NCBI RefSeq assembly: GCF_009688965.1 | Contig: NZ_AP021875.1 | Coordinates: forward strand, 1,984,001-2,048,000 | Length of the DNA: 64,000 nucleotides | Origin: Desulfosarcina widdelii | Lineage (GTDB): Bacteria; Desulfobacterota; Desulfobacteria; Desulfobacterales; Desulfosarcinaceae | Reading direction: 5' to 3' | Shown here: piece after piece, positions 16,000 to 24,439 of the stretch | Numbering within the stretch: position 1 is the first letter of the stretch | How the letters are laid out: each line of letters starts with the position of its first letter | Made by a program: the position numbers and the translations under genes | The notes under the pieces: model-generated | What the model saw: the letters and a program-made list of their open reading frames with translations, nothing else | The model's database searches: none | Told to the model about the DNA's origin: nothing

Positions 16000-16968
16000 T
16001 TATAGATCGCCAATTGCCTCGCTCAGCTCAGGCAGAAACTCGAGTATGTCGGCTTCGATGCCCACGTCGGCCACCTGGAAGATCGGCGCCTTGACGTTCT
16101 TGTTGATGGCCACAATAAACGGAGAGCCCTTGATCCCGCCCATGTGCTGGAAGCTGCCGGAAATCCCGCAGGCCAGGTACACCTTGGGCTTGACCGTCTG
16201 GCCGGAAGTGCCCACCTGGCGGGATTTTTCCAGCCACTTGGCATCCACGATGGGACGCGAGCAGGATACCACTGCGCCCATGGCCTCGGCCAGTTCCTGG
16301 GCGATTTCGATGTTCTCTTCGTCTTCGATGCCGCGGCCCACGGATACCAGCACGTCTTCCTTGGTGATGTCCACGTCACCCACTTCGGCTTCCACGATTT
16401 CCAGGAAGGTGCGTTTGGCCGAAAGGTCGCCCGCATCGCCAGATTTGTCTTCCACGCTGCCGCCGGCGGATTTGCTCTCGTCCGGAGCGAAGGCGCCGGG
16501 ACGCACGTTGATCACAGCACCGTTGGAAATGTCGGCGCTCACGTGGGTGCTGACCATGCCGCTGTACTCCTGGCGGATGACCTTCAGGGTGCCGCCGTCG
16601 GCGCCTTCGATGTCGACCGCGTCCGAGACGAAGACCGAATCCAGCTTGATGGACAGGCCGGGACCCAGGTCCATACCGAAGGTGTCGTGAGGCATCAGGA
16701 TGATGGCATCAGCCGGCAAAACATTGACCAGCAGTTTGCGCACCACCTCGGCGTTGGGATAGGCCAGCGCCTCGTTGCTGTATTTGAACACCTTGGGATA
16801 GGTGGCGGCCACTTCGTCGGCCACCTTGTCGCAATCGGCGCCTGATCCGGTCACGATGGCCGTTACGGCCGCACCGGCATCGATTTTCCTGGCCGCGTTT
16901 ACCAGTTCCAGGGCCGAATCGTCGGCCACACCACCCTTGTGTGTAATGTATGCATAGATATCCGCCAT
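16000..16968 (-). CDS. etfA: Electron transfer flavoprotein alpha subunit
   Basis: 322 residues. The C-terminal FAD domain is complete: VSVGRGIEDEENIEIAQELAEAMGAVVSCSRPIVDAKWLEKSRQVGTSGQTVKPKVYLACGISGSFQHMGG, then AINKN. With EtfB it accepts electrons from acyl-CoA dehydrogenases and passes them toward the quinone pool. The start codon overlaps the etfB stop by one base (TAATG), typical of tightly coupled subunits. The gene is clearly more GC-rich than the flanking 13.6-16 kb and 17.8-20 kb blocks. The N-terminal part shows no extra ferredoxin domain, so this is a classical rather than obviously bifurcating form. Confidence 0.96.
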   Translation of the reverse strand: MADIYAYITHKGGVADDSALELVNAARKIDAGAAVTAIVTGSGADCDKVADEVAATYPKVFKYSNEALAYPNAEVVRKLLVNVLPADAIILMPHDTFGMDLGPGLSIKLDSVFVSDAVDIEGADGGTLKVIRQEYSGMVSTHVSADISNGAVINVRPGAFAPDESKSAGGSVEDKSGDAGDLSAKRTFLEIVEAEVGDVDITKEDVLVSVGRGIEDEENIEIAQELAEAMGAVVSCSRPIVDAKWLEKSRQVGTSGQTVKPKVYLACGISGSFQHMGGIKGSPFIVAINKNVKAPIFQVADVGIEADILEFLPELSEAIGDL

Positions 16969-17756
16969 TATTTCAACCCTCCTTTGGCCTTCAAGAGTTC
17001 AATCAGCTTGGCAACGATCTCTTCGGTGCTGCCTTCCAGCATCTCGGCGCCCTCGCCCAGTTCAGGCACGAAGTAATCCAGGCGCTTTACCTTGGCGCCA
17101 TCGGCGCCCACGCTGGACGCGTCCACGCCCAGGTCGCCGGCGCCCATCTCGGGGATCTCCACCGAGGCCACCTTGCGGATGCCGCGGATACCCACGTAGC
17201 GCGGTTCGTTGATGCCGGTCTGGATCGACAGCACGCAGGGCATTTCGATGCTGTTCATCTCCTGGTTACCGCCCTCGATCTCGCGGCCCACCTTGAGCTT
17301 GTCCCCGTCCACCTCGACCTTGTTGACCAGCGAGGCGTAGGGGTAGTCCAGCATGGCGGCCAGCATGCCGCCCACTTCGCCGGCACCGTCGTCGGCCTGG
17401 GCGCCGGTGAGGATCAGGTCGTACTTGCCCTTTTCCACGGCCGCCTTGAGCAGCGTGGCAATTCCTTTACCGTCCGAGCCTTCGAAGGCGTCATCGCACA
17501 GCAAAAGTCCGTTGTCCGCGCCCATGGCCATCTCGCGGCGCAGCACCTCTTCGGACTCGTCGTCGCCCACGGTAACCACCGTAACACTGCCGCCCACGTT
17601 GTCGCGGATCTGAATGGCCTCTTCCACCGCGTAATTGTCCCATTCGTTGACCGAGTAAACCAGGTCGTCGCGTTCGATATCGCTGCCGTCGCCGTTGACT
17701 TCGATCTCGTTCTCAGCGGTATCGGGAACCCGTTTCACACAAACTAAGATTTCCAT
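16968..17756 (-). CDS. etfB: Electron transfer flavoprotein beta subunit
   Basis: 262 residues. MEILVCVKRVPDTAENEIEVNGDG and SVNEWDNYAVEEAIQIRD are standard EtfB starts; VTVGDDESEEVLRREMAMGADNGLLL and LTGAQADDGAGEVGGMLAAMLDYPYASLV form the nucleotide-binding core. It forms the ETF heterodimer with the overlapping etfA product. It is the natural electron acceptor for the three acyl-CoA dehydrogenase genes of the island. No ETF:quinone oxidoreductase gene is in the window. Confidence 0.96.
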   Translation of the reverse strand: MEILVCVKRVPDTAENEIEVNGDGSDIERDDLVYSVNEWDNYAVEEAIQIRDNVGGSVTVVTVGDDESEEVLRREMAMGADNGLLLCDDAFEGSDGKGIATLLKAAVEKGKYDLILTGAQADDGAGEVGGMLAAMLDYPYASLVNKVEVDGDKLKVGREIEGGNQEMNSIEMPCVLSIQTGINEPRYVGIRGIRKVASVEIPEMGAGDLGVDASSVGADGAKVKRLDYFVPELGEGAEMLEGSTEEIVAKLIELLKAKGGLK

Positions 17757-17813
17757 TGTGATACTCCTATCTCAGGCAATTAAAATAAAAAGAAGGAACA
17801 CCTTTTCCTTGTT

Positions 17814-19046
17814 TCAATCGTTCAAACACCTTTTCATCATCGGTTTTCCGGTGATCAGTATGGAAGTCATAGCCAACGAATAAATGATTAAAAATGTTAT
17901 CAGTGCAGGATGATACTGATGGTAATGATCATAGATCAGTCCTGCACTGTATGCACCGATTGCGGCTCCACACGATTGACCCAGAGAAATAATGCCCAGC
18001 AGAACACTGAATGACTTCAATCCGAAGAACTGACCCACAGCCAGCGGCTGAAGCACAAGGATCCCCCCCATCCCAAAACCAAAAATCATTGCATAGATCC
18101 AAATTGTCAAGTTACTTCCCACGTTCAATAGGATGAAGATACCCAGGCACTGCAGAAGATAGCTGCTCGTGACGACCCATCGAATTGGAAACAGATCCGC
18201 CATTTTACCAAAACAGAACTTTCCGATACCTCCCATACCGGATGTCAGACCCAACGCAGCTGCTGCCAATCCATAAGAAATTTCCTTTTCAGCCATGATG
18301 GCGACCTGATGCTGCAATACGGCCATTTGGGCCATCGCACCCAAAAAAAAAGTAATAACGATACCCCAAAAAGATGACGTTAATAACGCATCTTTGAACG
18401 CAAGACTGTCTTTGGTCCTTTTTCCGAAGGGTATCTTTTCCGGAAAAACTGGTTCACTATCATCCGTTTTTTCACGAATTATGAAAATCGATAGCGGGAT
18501 AGCAACGACCCATATCAGAATGCCCAGAAAGACGAATGAAATACGCCAACCGTAATTCACGTTAATGTGACCGATTAATGGGGCATAGACGAACCCACCT
18601 GCCGACAGGCCCATATAGGCCAAACCAATGGCTGTTCCTCTATTTCGCTCAAACCATCCTGCGATAACCGTACTTACCGGTATATAACCCATTGCCACCA
18701 AGTGGACAGCCAGCAATGCATACAAAATATATAAATAAAGAATATCCTGGATGAAGCTTATCAGGACAAAACACAAGCCTGCACCACTGGCACCGAACAA
18801 CATAACCTTTTTGGCACCGATCGACTGTACCAGACGGCCAATAAATGGTGATACGCACCCATTGACTAAAAGGTAAATTGAAATGGTAAGTGCAATCGCC
18901 GAGCGACTCCATCCGAATTCATTCTCGAGAGGTTTGATGAACACACCAAAAGAGTAAAAACCTGAGCCGGCAAAACAAAAAAGAATGATGAATCCGGCAG
19001 CTACGACATACCATCCGTAATAAGAATTCGTTTTCGAGGTTTTCAC
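17814..19046 (-). CDS. MFS transporter, oxalate/formate-antiporter-like (OFA) group
   Basis: 410 residues with about 12 hydrophobic segments. SYYGWYVVAAGFIILFCFAGSGFYSFGVFIKPLENEFGWSRSAI is typical of the OFA/monocarboxylate branch, and GWFERNRGTAIGLAYMGLSAGGFVYAPL marks the mid region. Translation begins at GTG 19046, overlapping the end of a decayed dehydrogenase reading frame (stop at 19045-19043). It probably carries a carboxylic acid. Its AT-richer composition, shared with the pseudogene and hydratase to its right, differs from etfBA. Confidence 0.88.
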   Translation of the reverse strand: MKTSKTNSYYGWYVVAAGFIILFCFAGSGFYSFGVFIKPLENEFGWSRSAIALTISIYLLVNGCVSPFIGRLVQSIGAKKVMLFGASGAGLCFVLISFIQDILYLYILYALLAVHLVAMGYIPVSTVIAGWFERNRGTAIGLAYMGLSAGGFVYAPLIGHINVNYGWRISFVFLGILIWVVAIPLSIFIIREKTDDSEPVFPEKIPFGKRTKDSLAFKDALLTSSFWGIVITFFLGAMAQMAVLQHQVAIMAEKEISYGLAAAALGLTSGMGGIGKFCFGKMADLFPIRWVVTSSYLLQCLGIFILLNVGSNLTIWIYAMIFGFGMGGILVLQPLAVGQFFGLKSFSVLLGIISLGQSCGAAIGAYSAGLIYDHYHQYHPALITFLIIYSLAMTSILITGKPMMKRCLND

Positions 19047-19697
19047 ATTGGCCTGTTCGTTTTCAACCAGTTGATCTGATGCTTGACCGAGCCAACCGAT
19101 ACGTTGATCGCTTGACCCGTCACCCCTGAAGATTCATCGGAGGCCCGAAACAACGCCAGGTTAACCACTTCTTCGGCATATAGAATTCGTCCCATTGTGG
19201 TATGTGTTGTTTCGAGCTCTTTAATATTTAATAGTTTTGCTTTCTTTCTCCGCTCCAATTTTTAGGCGGGTTAGCAACTTCTCCGTGCGGACGGGCCCGA
19301 GACAAATCGAATTGACGGTGAATCCGGATTTTGCATGATCAAAATTGACGGCTCTGGTAAGTCCGATCAACGCATGTTTGGAAACGCAATAAGCCGAGGC
19401 ATAGAAAAAGCCTTTCTTGCGCGCCGAAGATGAGACATTGGCGATACACCCATATTTTTGAGCAACCATCATCTTTGAAAATGCATTTGTCAGCAGATAG
19501 GGAACATTTAAATTCAGAAAAAGACTCTTCTTTCAAAATCAATCGTCAAATTCTTCGATTGTTTTGGGATTTTAGCTGCTTCCGATTCAAATGTTGTTCA
19601 CGAGGATGTGAAGAGTCTTAAATTCAGATTTGACCGTCTCAACCAGTGAAGCAACGCCTCTTGACTTCCAAGATCAACGCTCAAGCCGGGCGAACGG
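19043..19697 (-). pseudogene. Short-chain dehydrogenase/reductase, decayed and N-terminally truncated
   Basis: Reading 19697 to 19043, fragments of one SDR appear in order: VDLGSQEA, then VASLVETVKSEFKTLHILVNN, PKTIEEFDD, LNLNVPYLLTNAFSKMM, GCIANVSSSARKKGFFYASAYCVSKHALIGLTRAVNFDHAKSGFTVNSICLGPVRTEKLL, and MGRILYAEEVVNLALFRASDESSGVTGQAINVSVG. Four in-frame stop codons lie between NN and LNLNV, and frame changes occur near 19650 and 19250. The Rossmann TGxxxGIG start is missing; the fragment begins right next to the maoC stop. Catalytic Ser/Tyr/Lys remnants are still legible. This is a dead gene, not a sequencing artefact of a single base, because damage is spread over the whole length. Confidence 0.9.
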
Positions 19698-19700
19698 ACG

Positions 19701-20147
19701 CTAGTCGGTTTCGCGAATGGCTAAGAGAACAGTGATCAATCCATCCTGAACGGCATCGTTATCTTGATTAATCAGTTCCTTTTTAAAGGTTAGAATTCCC
19801 CTTCTTCCATCGGACGTTTCACGCATTTCTTCGACAGTTTGTTCTACATGGATAGTGTCACCGATAAACACGGGTTTTTTGAAATTCCAATTGATATTCA
19901 GCAGGGCAATAATACTGTTTCCGGTGAGAAAAGAGGTAAGTCCTGCCTGAAAAGCGATGCCTATCATTCCGTGAGCAATCCGTTTCCCGAAAGCTGTTCC
20001 CTTGGCGTATTCCTTGTCTATGTGCAAGCTGTTATGGTCCCAGGTCAAATTTGAAAAGTTTACAACATCCGTCTCGGTTACGGTTCGGGCTTTAGAAATA
20101 AATTTCTGTCCTTGGGAGAAATCATTAAAATAAAGTGAATCAAGCAT
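19701..20147 (-). CDS. MaoC-family (R)-enoyl-CoA hydratase
   Basis: 148 residues, one hot-dog domain. NLTWDHNSLHIDKEYAKGTAFGKRIAHGMIGIAF is the hydratase-2 motif with Asp37 and His42 at the expected five-residue spacing. It would hydrate a trans-2-enoyl-CoA to the (R)-3-hydroxyacyl-CoA. It shares the AT-rich composition of the MFS gene and pseudogene to its left and is separated from the CoA-transferase to its right by a degraded 314-bp spacer. Confidence 0.87.
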   Translation of the reverse strand: MLDSLYFNDFSQGQKFISKARTVTETDVVNFSNLTWDHNSLHIDKEYAKGTAFGKRIAHGMIGIAFQAGLTSFLTGNSIIALLNINWNFKKPVFIGDTIHVEQTVEEMRETSDGRRGILTFKKELINQDNDAVQDGLITVLLAIRETD

Positions 20148-20461
20148 CTATTTTCTCATTGTTTTAATTTAAAATCATTAAGATTTTTTTCCACGGCGCC
20201 CGTTGTTTAACTATTCTTTCGATTCATTTAACTAATATTCTGACCTCCACGGAATCTTCTTCTTTTTGAATAATTGCATAAAAAAGAAAATCCATAATAT
20301 CCTCAGTATACGATGGCAACGCTTGCGCGTTCTACTATCATGGCCATGAAGACAAATATTCTTTGATTGTAGTATGTTGTCGCAAGCGGGACACGGCTTA
20401 CGACCGGTCCCGCGTCACGACCCAGACCAGCATTGAGGTATCGGCGATGGCTAATTTTCGC
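20148..20461. other. Gene-free 314-bp spacer with degraded inverted repeat
   Basis: No gene with a start, ribosome site and family match is seen. GCTTGCG at about 20319 and CGCAAGC at about 20381 form ends of an imperfect inverted repeat that also includes ACTA/TAGT words. The left part is AT-rich, the right part GC-rich, so the composition boundary between the MFS-maoC patch and the main island lies here. It may be the scar of an insertion or deletion. Confidence 0.4.
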
Positions 20462-21703
20462 CTATTGGGGAGCTAATTTTACAGCATTTCGTTTTTCCAA
20501 CGCCTCCACTTCTGATTCCGTGTAGCCCAGATCCAAAAGCACTTCACGGGTATGTTCACCGATGCGCGTTCCGCATCCGGCCGGGGGATTTTCCATCTTG
20601 AAGCTGGCAAACTGGACCGGTGTACGGGGCAGGATGCCAGTGTTGCCGCTCCGGAACGTGTGTTCGAATATGAATTCATTGGCCCAGGCTTGGGGATCTT
20701 TCGTCACTTCGGAAAAATGCTTGACTCTTTCATAGGCAATGTCCGCCGCATCCAACAATGCGGCCCAATCTTCGGAGTCTTTCGATAAAAAAGTGGTTTT
20801 GAGGATCTCATACAGCGTTGTGTTATTTTTAATCATAGCAGCCTTGGTGCTGAAGCGGTCGTCAGCGGCCAATTCCGGCCGATCGATCACTTTTTCGCAG
20901 AATACCGGCCAATATCGTTCATGGGCCAGGATGGACACAAGAAGCCATCTGCCGTCCTTGCATTGATAGGTATGCCCCACAGGATTGGTCGGCCGCGACA
21001 GGTAGCGCGGGAAGGTGTCACCATATTTCTCTTGGGTGGAGGTAATCATGCAACTCGTTCCAAAAATGGCGCTGCCGAAAAGGGAGATGTAGACTTTGTC
21101 GCCCTTTCCGGTTCTTTCCCGGCGATACAGTGCCGCACAAATACCGCCGGTAAGGGTTGCCCCGGTGATGTGGTCGCCGAAACCATACGGCGCGGTAAGG
21201 GGCACATTGTACTCGGCCGGGACAAAATCGATCATGGCGCCGCTGCGCGCCCAATAGCAAACCACATCGAATCCGGCCCGTTCGGAATCCGGTCCTTTCT
21301 CGCCGTACCCCAGCAGGTGGCCATAAATCAGGCGTGGGTATTTCGGGGCCAGGTCTTCATAGGAAAGATGAAGTCTATCCAAAGCATCAGGGCGGAAATT
21401 GGTCACAAAAATATCCGCTTTGGAAAGCATGCGATCCATGATTTCCTTTCCCTCGGCGGTTTTAATATTCAACGCAAGAAATTTTTTGTTGAGATGTTCC
21501 AGATCAAAAAGCGGATTTTCATCGGGATTGCATGGCATATTGTAGTTCATCCCGTAATAACGCCAAACATCACCTTCGATTTTCTCGACTTTTACAACAT
21601 CGGCGCCCCAGTCGGCCAGCAGCTTTCCTACTGCCGGCGCGGCTACGAATTCGGAAAAATCCACGACACGAACACCCTTCAACGGCAGATCATCATTGCG
21701 CAT
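20462..21703 (-). CDS. CaiB/BaiF family (class III) CoA-transferase
   Basis: 413 residues. It would move CoA from one acyl-CoA to a free acid. LKGVRVVDFSEFVAAPAVGKLLADWGADVVKVE is the family start and RAGFDVVCYWARSG places Asp146 at the position of the catalytic aspartate of formyl-CoA transferase. It resembles the branch containing 2-hydroxyisocaproate and phenyllactate CoA-transferases. It is distinct from the second CaiB-like gene at 28913-30097, which carries a racemase-type His/Asp pair. Sixty-eight bases separate it from the PaaI gene upstream. Confidence 0.9.
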   Translation of the reverse strand: MRNDDLPLKGVRVVDFSEFVAAPAVGKLLADWGADVVKVEKIEGDVWRYYGMNYNMPCNPDENPLFDLEHLNKKFLALNIKTAEGKEIMDRMLSKADIFVTNFRPDALDRLHLSYEDLAPKYPRLIYGHLLGYGEKGPDSERAGFDVVCYWARSGAMIDFVPAEYNVPLTAPYGFGDHITGATLTGGICAALYRRERTGKGDKVYISLFGSAIFGTSCMITSTQEKYGDTFPRYLSRPTNPVGHTYQCKDGRWLLVSILAHERYWPVFCEKVIDRPELAADDRFSTKAAMIKNNTTLYEILKTTFLSKDSEDWAALLDAADIAYERVKHFSEVTKDPQAWANEFIFEHTFRSGNTGILPRTPVQFASFKMENPPAGCGTRIGEHTREVLLDLGYTESEVEALEKRNAVKLAPQ

Positions 21704-21771
21704 TTCATTTTACTCCTGATTCAATTGGGTACAAACACGATTCAGCGGTCAAGTGGCTTATAAGAATTGTA

Positions 21772-22218
21772 TTATTGATTTTTCAGGACAGCGATCACGC
21801 AGGTCCCCGTCGCCGTGGCGAGCTTATTGCCGGCGGCATCGCTGAGGATTCCGTCGGCCACCCCGATTTTCCGGGAAAGATGGACGATGCGCCCCTCGGC
21901 GGTAAGGGTTCCATTATCGGCAAACACGGGTTTGAGAAAATGGAGTTCCAACCCCACCGTGACGACATACAAACCGGCTTCGAGAAGAGAATGTATGGCA
22001 AAGCCCGTGGCCGCATCCAGGATGCTCGCGGAGACACCACCCTGGACGATCCCTGAGCTGTTCAGATGGTTCCGATCCGGTTCGGCAACAACCTGTACCA
22101 TCCCCTCTTCTGCATGGGCGATGCGCATGGCCATGGTTTTAAAAACCGGTGGATCCGGAAGCTCTCCGGTTACCCGTTTTCGTAGATACGCCAATCCTGA
22201 TAGATGCGAAGGAATCAT
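21772..22218 (-). CDS. PaaI-type hot-dog thioesterase
   Basis: 148 residues. NHLNSSGIVQGGVSASILDAATGFAIHSLL corresponds to the PaaI pattern in which HGG is replaced by QGG and the acidic residue Asp in the central helix is kept. It probably hydrolyses an acyl-CoA of the pathway. The gene begins 17 bases after the end of the large hydratase/dehydrogenase gene, so co-transcription is likely. Confidence 0.83.
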   Translation of the reverse strand: MIPSHLSGLAYLRKRVTGELPDPPVFKTMAMRIAHAEEGMVQVVAEPDRNHLNSSGIVQGGVSASILDAATGFAIHSLLEAGLYVVTVGLELHFLKPVFADNGTLTAEGRIVHLSRKIGVADGILSDAAGNKLATATGTCVIAVLKNQ

Positions 22219-22235
22219 TTGTTTTGATCAGGTCT

Positions 22236-24317
22236 CTAATTGAGGGAACCGAACCCCTTGCCTTCCCGGATCAATTGTTCAAGTAGGGGGGCCGGGGCAA
22301 AATCGTCGCCTAACTGTTCCTGAAAGGCCTTCATCCGATCAAGAATTTTGTCCAACCCCACCAGGTCCGCGTAGAACATGGGACCGCCTCGGTACAGCGG
22401 CCACCCGAAGCCTTTGACCCAGATCACGTCCAGGTCACTGGGCCGATGGACAATCTTCTCTTCGAGGATTTTGGCGCCTTCGTTGATCATGGGATAGATG
22501 CAGCGTTCAAGAATCTCATCGTCGCCGATCTTTCGGCGGACAATCCCCTGTTTCTCGGAAAATTCGACGATCAAATGGTCGATCTCAGGTGCCGGTTCGG
22601 GCCGGTGGCTTCCCGGAGCGTAGTTGTAGTATCCCTTGCCCGCTTTAATCCCCAATCGTCCGGATTCGCAAAGCAACTCACGGATCGTTTCGCTGCGGGA
22701 ATCCTCACGGCGCCATCCCAGATCGTTGCCAACCAGATCGTACAGGGCGAATGGCCCCATGGGGAAACCAAAATCGAAAAGCACCCGATCGACCTGTTCC
22801 GGCAAGGTCCCTTCGAGGATCAGGCTGTCGCACGCCCGCTTGCGTTGAAAGTACATCCGATTGGCGGCAAATCCATTGCAAACGCCCACCATCACGGCAA
22901 TCTTCTTCAGTCTTTTGGCCAGGGCCATGGCAGTCGCCAGAACCGTTTTGTCGGTCTTTTGCGCCCGCACGATTTCGATCAACCCCATGACATGGGCCGG
23001 GCTGAAAAAATGAAAACCGAGGACCGATTCAGGCCGTCGGGTCCGGGCCGCAATCTCGTCGACATTCAGATAGGAGGTGTTGGTGGCCAGAATGGCGTCC
23101 GGCTTGCAAATGGAATCGAGCTGAGAAAAAATGTTCTGCTTGAGTGCCATCTCCTCATAGACCGCTTCGACCACCAAATCCGCATCCGCCAAATCTTCAA
23201 TTTGGGTGGTACCGGCAATGCGGCCCAACCGTTGGTCGATTTCGCTGTCGTCAATTTTTCCTTTGGCTGCCGCCGCCGTGTAATGCTTGCGGATGCCTGC
23301 CAGCGCCTCATCCAGCAGTGCGCCTTCGGCCTCCACAATGGTGACGGGAATGCCTGCGTCGATCAGACTGATGGCGATGCCACGGCCCATGGTACCGGCG
23401 CCGACAATTCCAGCGGTTTGAATCTGCCGCACGGGCGTTGTCTTCTCGATATCGGGGATCTTGGCCGCCGCCCGTTCGGCAAAAAAATAGTAGCGCTGGG
23501 CAGCGGACTGATCGCCGGCCCTGAGTTTCAGAAACAATTCCCGTTCGAACCGACAGCCCTCGGCAAACGGAAGTCGGACGGCGGCTTCCACCGCCTTGAT
23601 GCAAGCTTCGGGGGCCTCGAAACCGCGACGGGACTTGGCGATCTGCCGTCGATAGTCTTCGAAAAATTCGGGTTGTTCGCGAATGGCATCGATTTTATCC
23701 GTCATGGCACTGACACGCACCAGCGGCTTGCCTTCTTCCAGCACGCGATGGGCAAACGCTAAGGCGGCATCGGCCAGATCGTCTTCGACGACCGCATCGA
23801 TCACACCTTCGGCAAAAGCGGTTTGCGCATCCATCGGATCGCCGGCCAGGATTCTGTTCAACGCCTTTTCAGGGCCGATCAGCCGCGGCAGACGCTGGGT
23901 TCCCCCGGCGGCCGGTATCAATCCCAGCTTGACTTCAGGAAGTCCCAACTTGGCCGAAGATACGGCCACGCGAAAGTGGCAGGCCAGGGCCGTTTCCATG
24001 CCCCCGCCCAGGGCGGTGCCGTGAAGAGCGGCGATAACGGGTTTGTCGCTTTGGTCGATGCGATTGAGCGCGTCCGGCAGATGTGGTTCCACCGGCGGTT
24101 TTCCCATCTCCTTGATATCGGCCCCGGCGCAGAAGGTGCGCCCCTTGCAAATAATGACGATGGCGCGGATCTCATCGTCACTGACGGCCAGGTCGATGCC
24201 GTCGGACAATCCCTTGCGCACGGGGTACCCCAGGGCATTGACCGGTGGATTGTCGATCCAGAGCATTCCCACCGACCCGATTTTTTCCAGCGATACCGCT
24301 TCGGTAATGGTCTGCAT
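22236..24317 (-). CDS. Bifunctional enoyl-CoA hydratase / 3-hydroxyacyl-CoA dehydrogenase (FadB/FadJ-like)
   Basis: 693 residues from ATG 24317 (GGGAG eight bases upstream; an upstream extension to 24365 is less likely). The crotonase domain spans about 1-190: GRTFCAGADIKEM, HGTALGGGMETALACHFRVA and GLPEVKLGLIPAAGGTQRLPRL with both glutamates. The NAD domain starts near residue 295 with GIVGAGTMGRGIAISLIDAG, followed by LVVEAVYEEMALKQNIF and NTSYLNV, FHFFSPAHVMGLIEIV. The C-terminal domain includes VGVCNGFAANRMYFQRKR. It performs two steps of beta-oxidation. Same order of domains as FadJ/PaaZ-unrelated multifunctional proteins, slightly shorter than FadB. Confidence 0.93.
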   Translation of the reverse strand: MQTITEAVSLEKIGSVGMLWIDNPPVNALGYPVRKGLSDGIDLAVSDDEIRAIVIICKGRTFCAGADIKEMGKPPVEPHLPDALNRIDQSDKPVIAALHGTALGGGMETALACHFRVAVSSAKLGLPEVKLGLIPAAGGTQRLPRLIGPEKALNRILAGDPMDAQTAFAEGVIDAVVEDDLADAALAFAHRVLEEGKPLVRVSAMTDKIDAIREQPEFFEDYRRQIAKSRRGFEAPEACIKAVEAAVRLPFAEGCRFERELFLKLRAGDQSAAQRYYFFAERAAAKIPDIEKTTPVRQIQTAGIVGAGTMGRGIAISLIDAGIPVTIVEAEGALLDEALAGIRKHYTAAAAKGKIDDSEIDQRLGRIAGTTQIEDLADADLVVEAVYEEMALKQNIFSQLDSICKPDAILATNTSYLNVDEIAARTRRPESVLGFHFFSPAHVMGLIEIVRAQKTDKTVLATAMALAKRLKKIAVMVGVCNGFAANRMYFQRKRACDSLILEGTLPEQVDRVLFDFGFPMGPFALYDLVGNDLGWRREDSRSETIRELLCESGRLGIKAGKGYYNYAPGSHRPEPAPEIDHLIVEFSEKQGIVRRKIGDDEILERCIYPMINEGAKILEEKIVHRPSDLDVIWVKGFGWPLYRGGPMFYADLVGLDKILDRMKAFQEQLGDDFAPAPLLEQLIREGKGFGSLN

Positions 24318-24439
24318 GCTGATTACTCCCGATGAAAGTATAATTGAAGCTCCCACGCGGGGCATGGGAGCGAGGTGTGGTTTACTGAAGTTTCACAACA
24401 ACCGTTTGACTCAACTTCTCTTCCCGTCCGTTGCATCAA

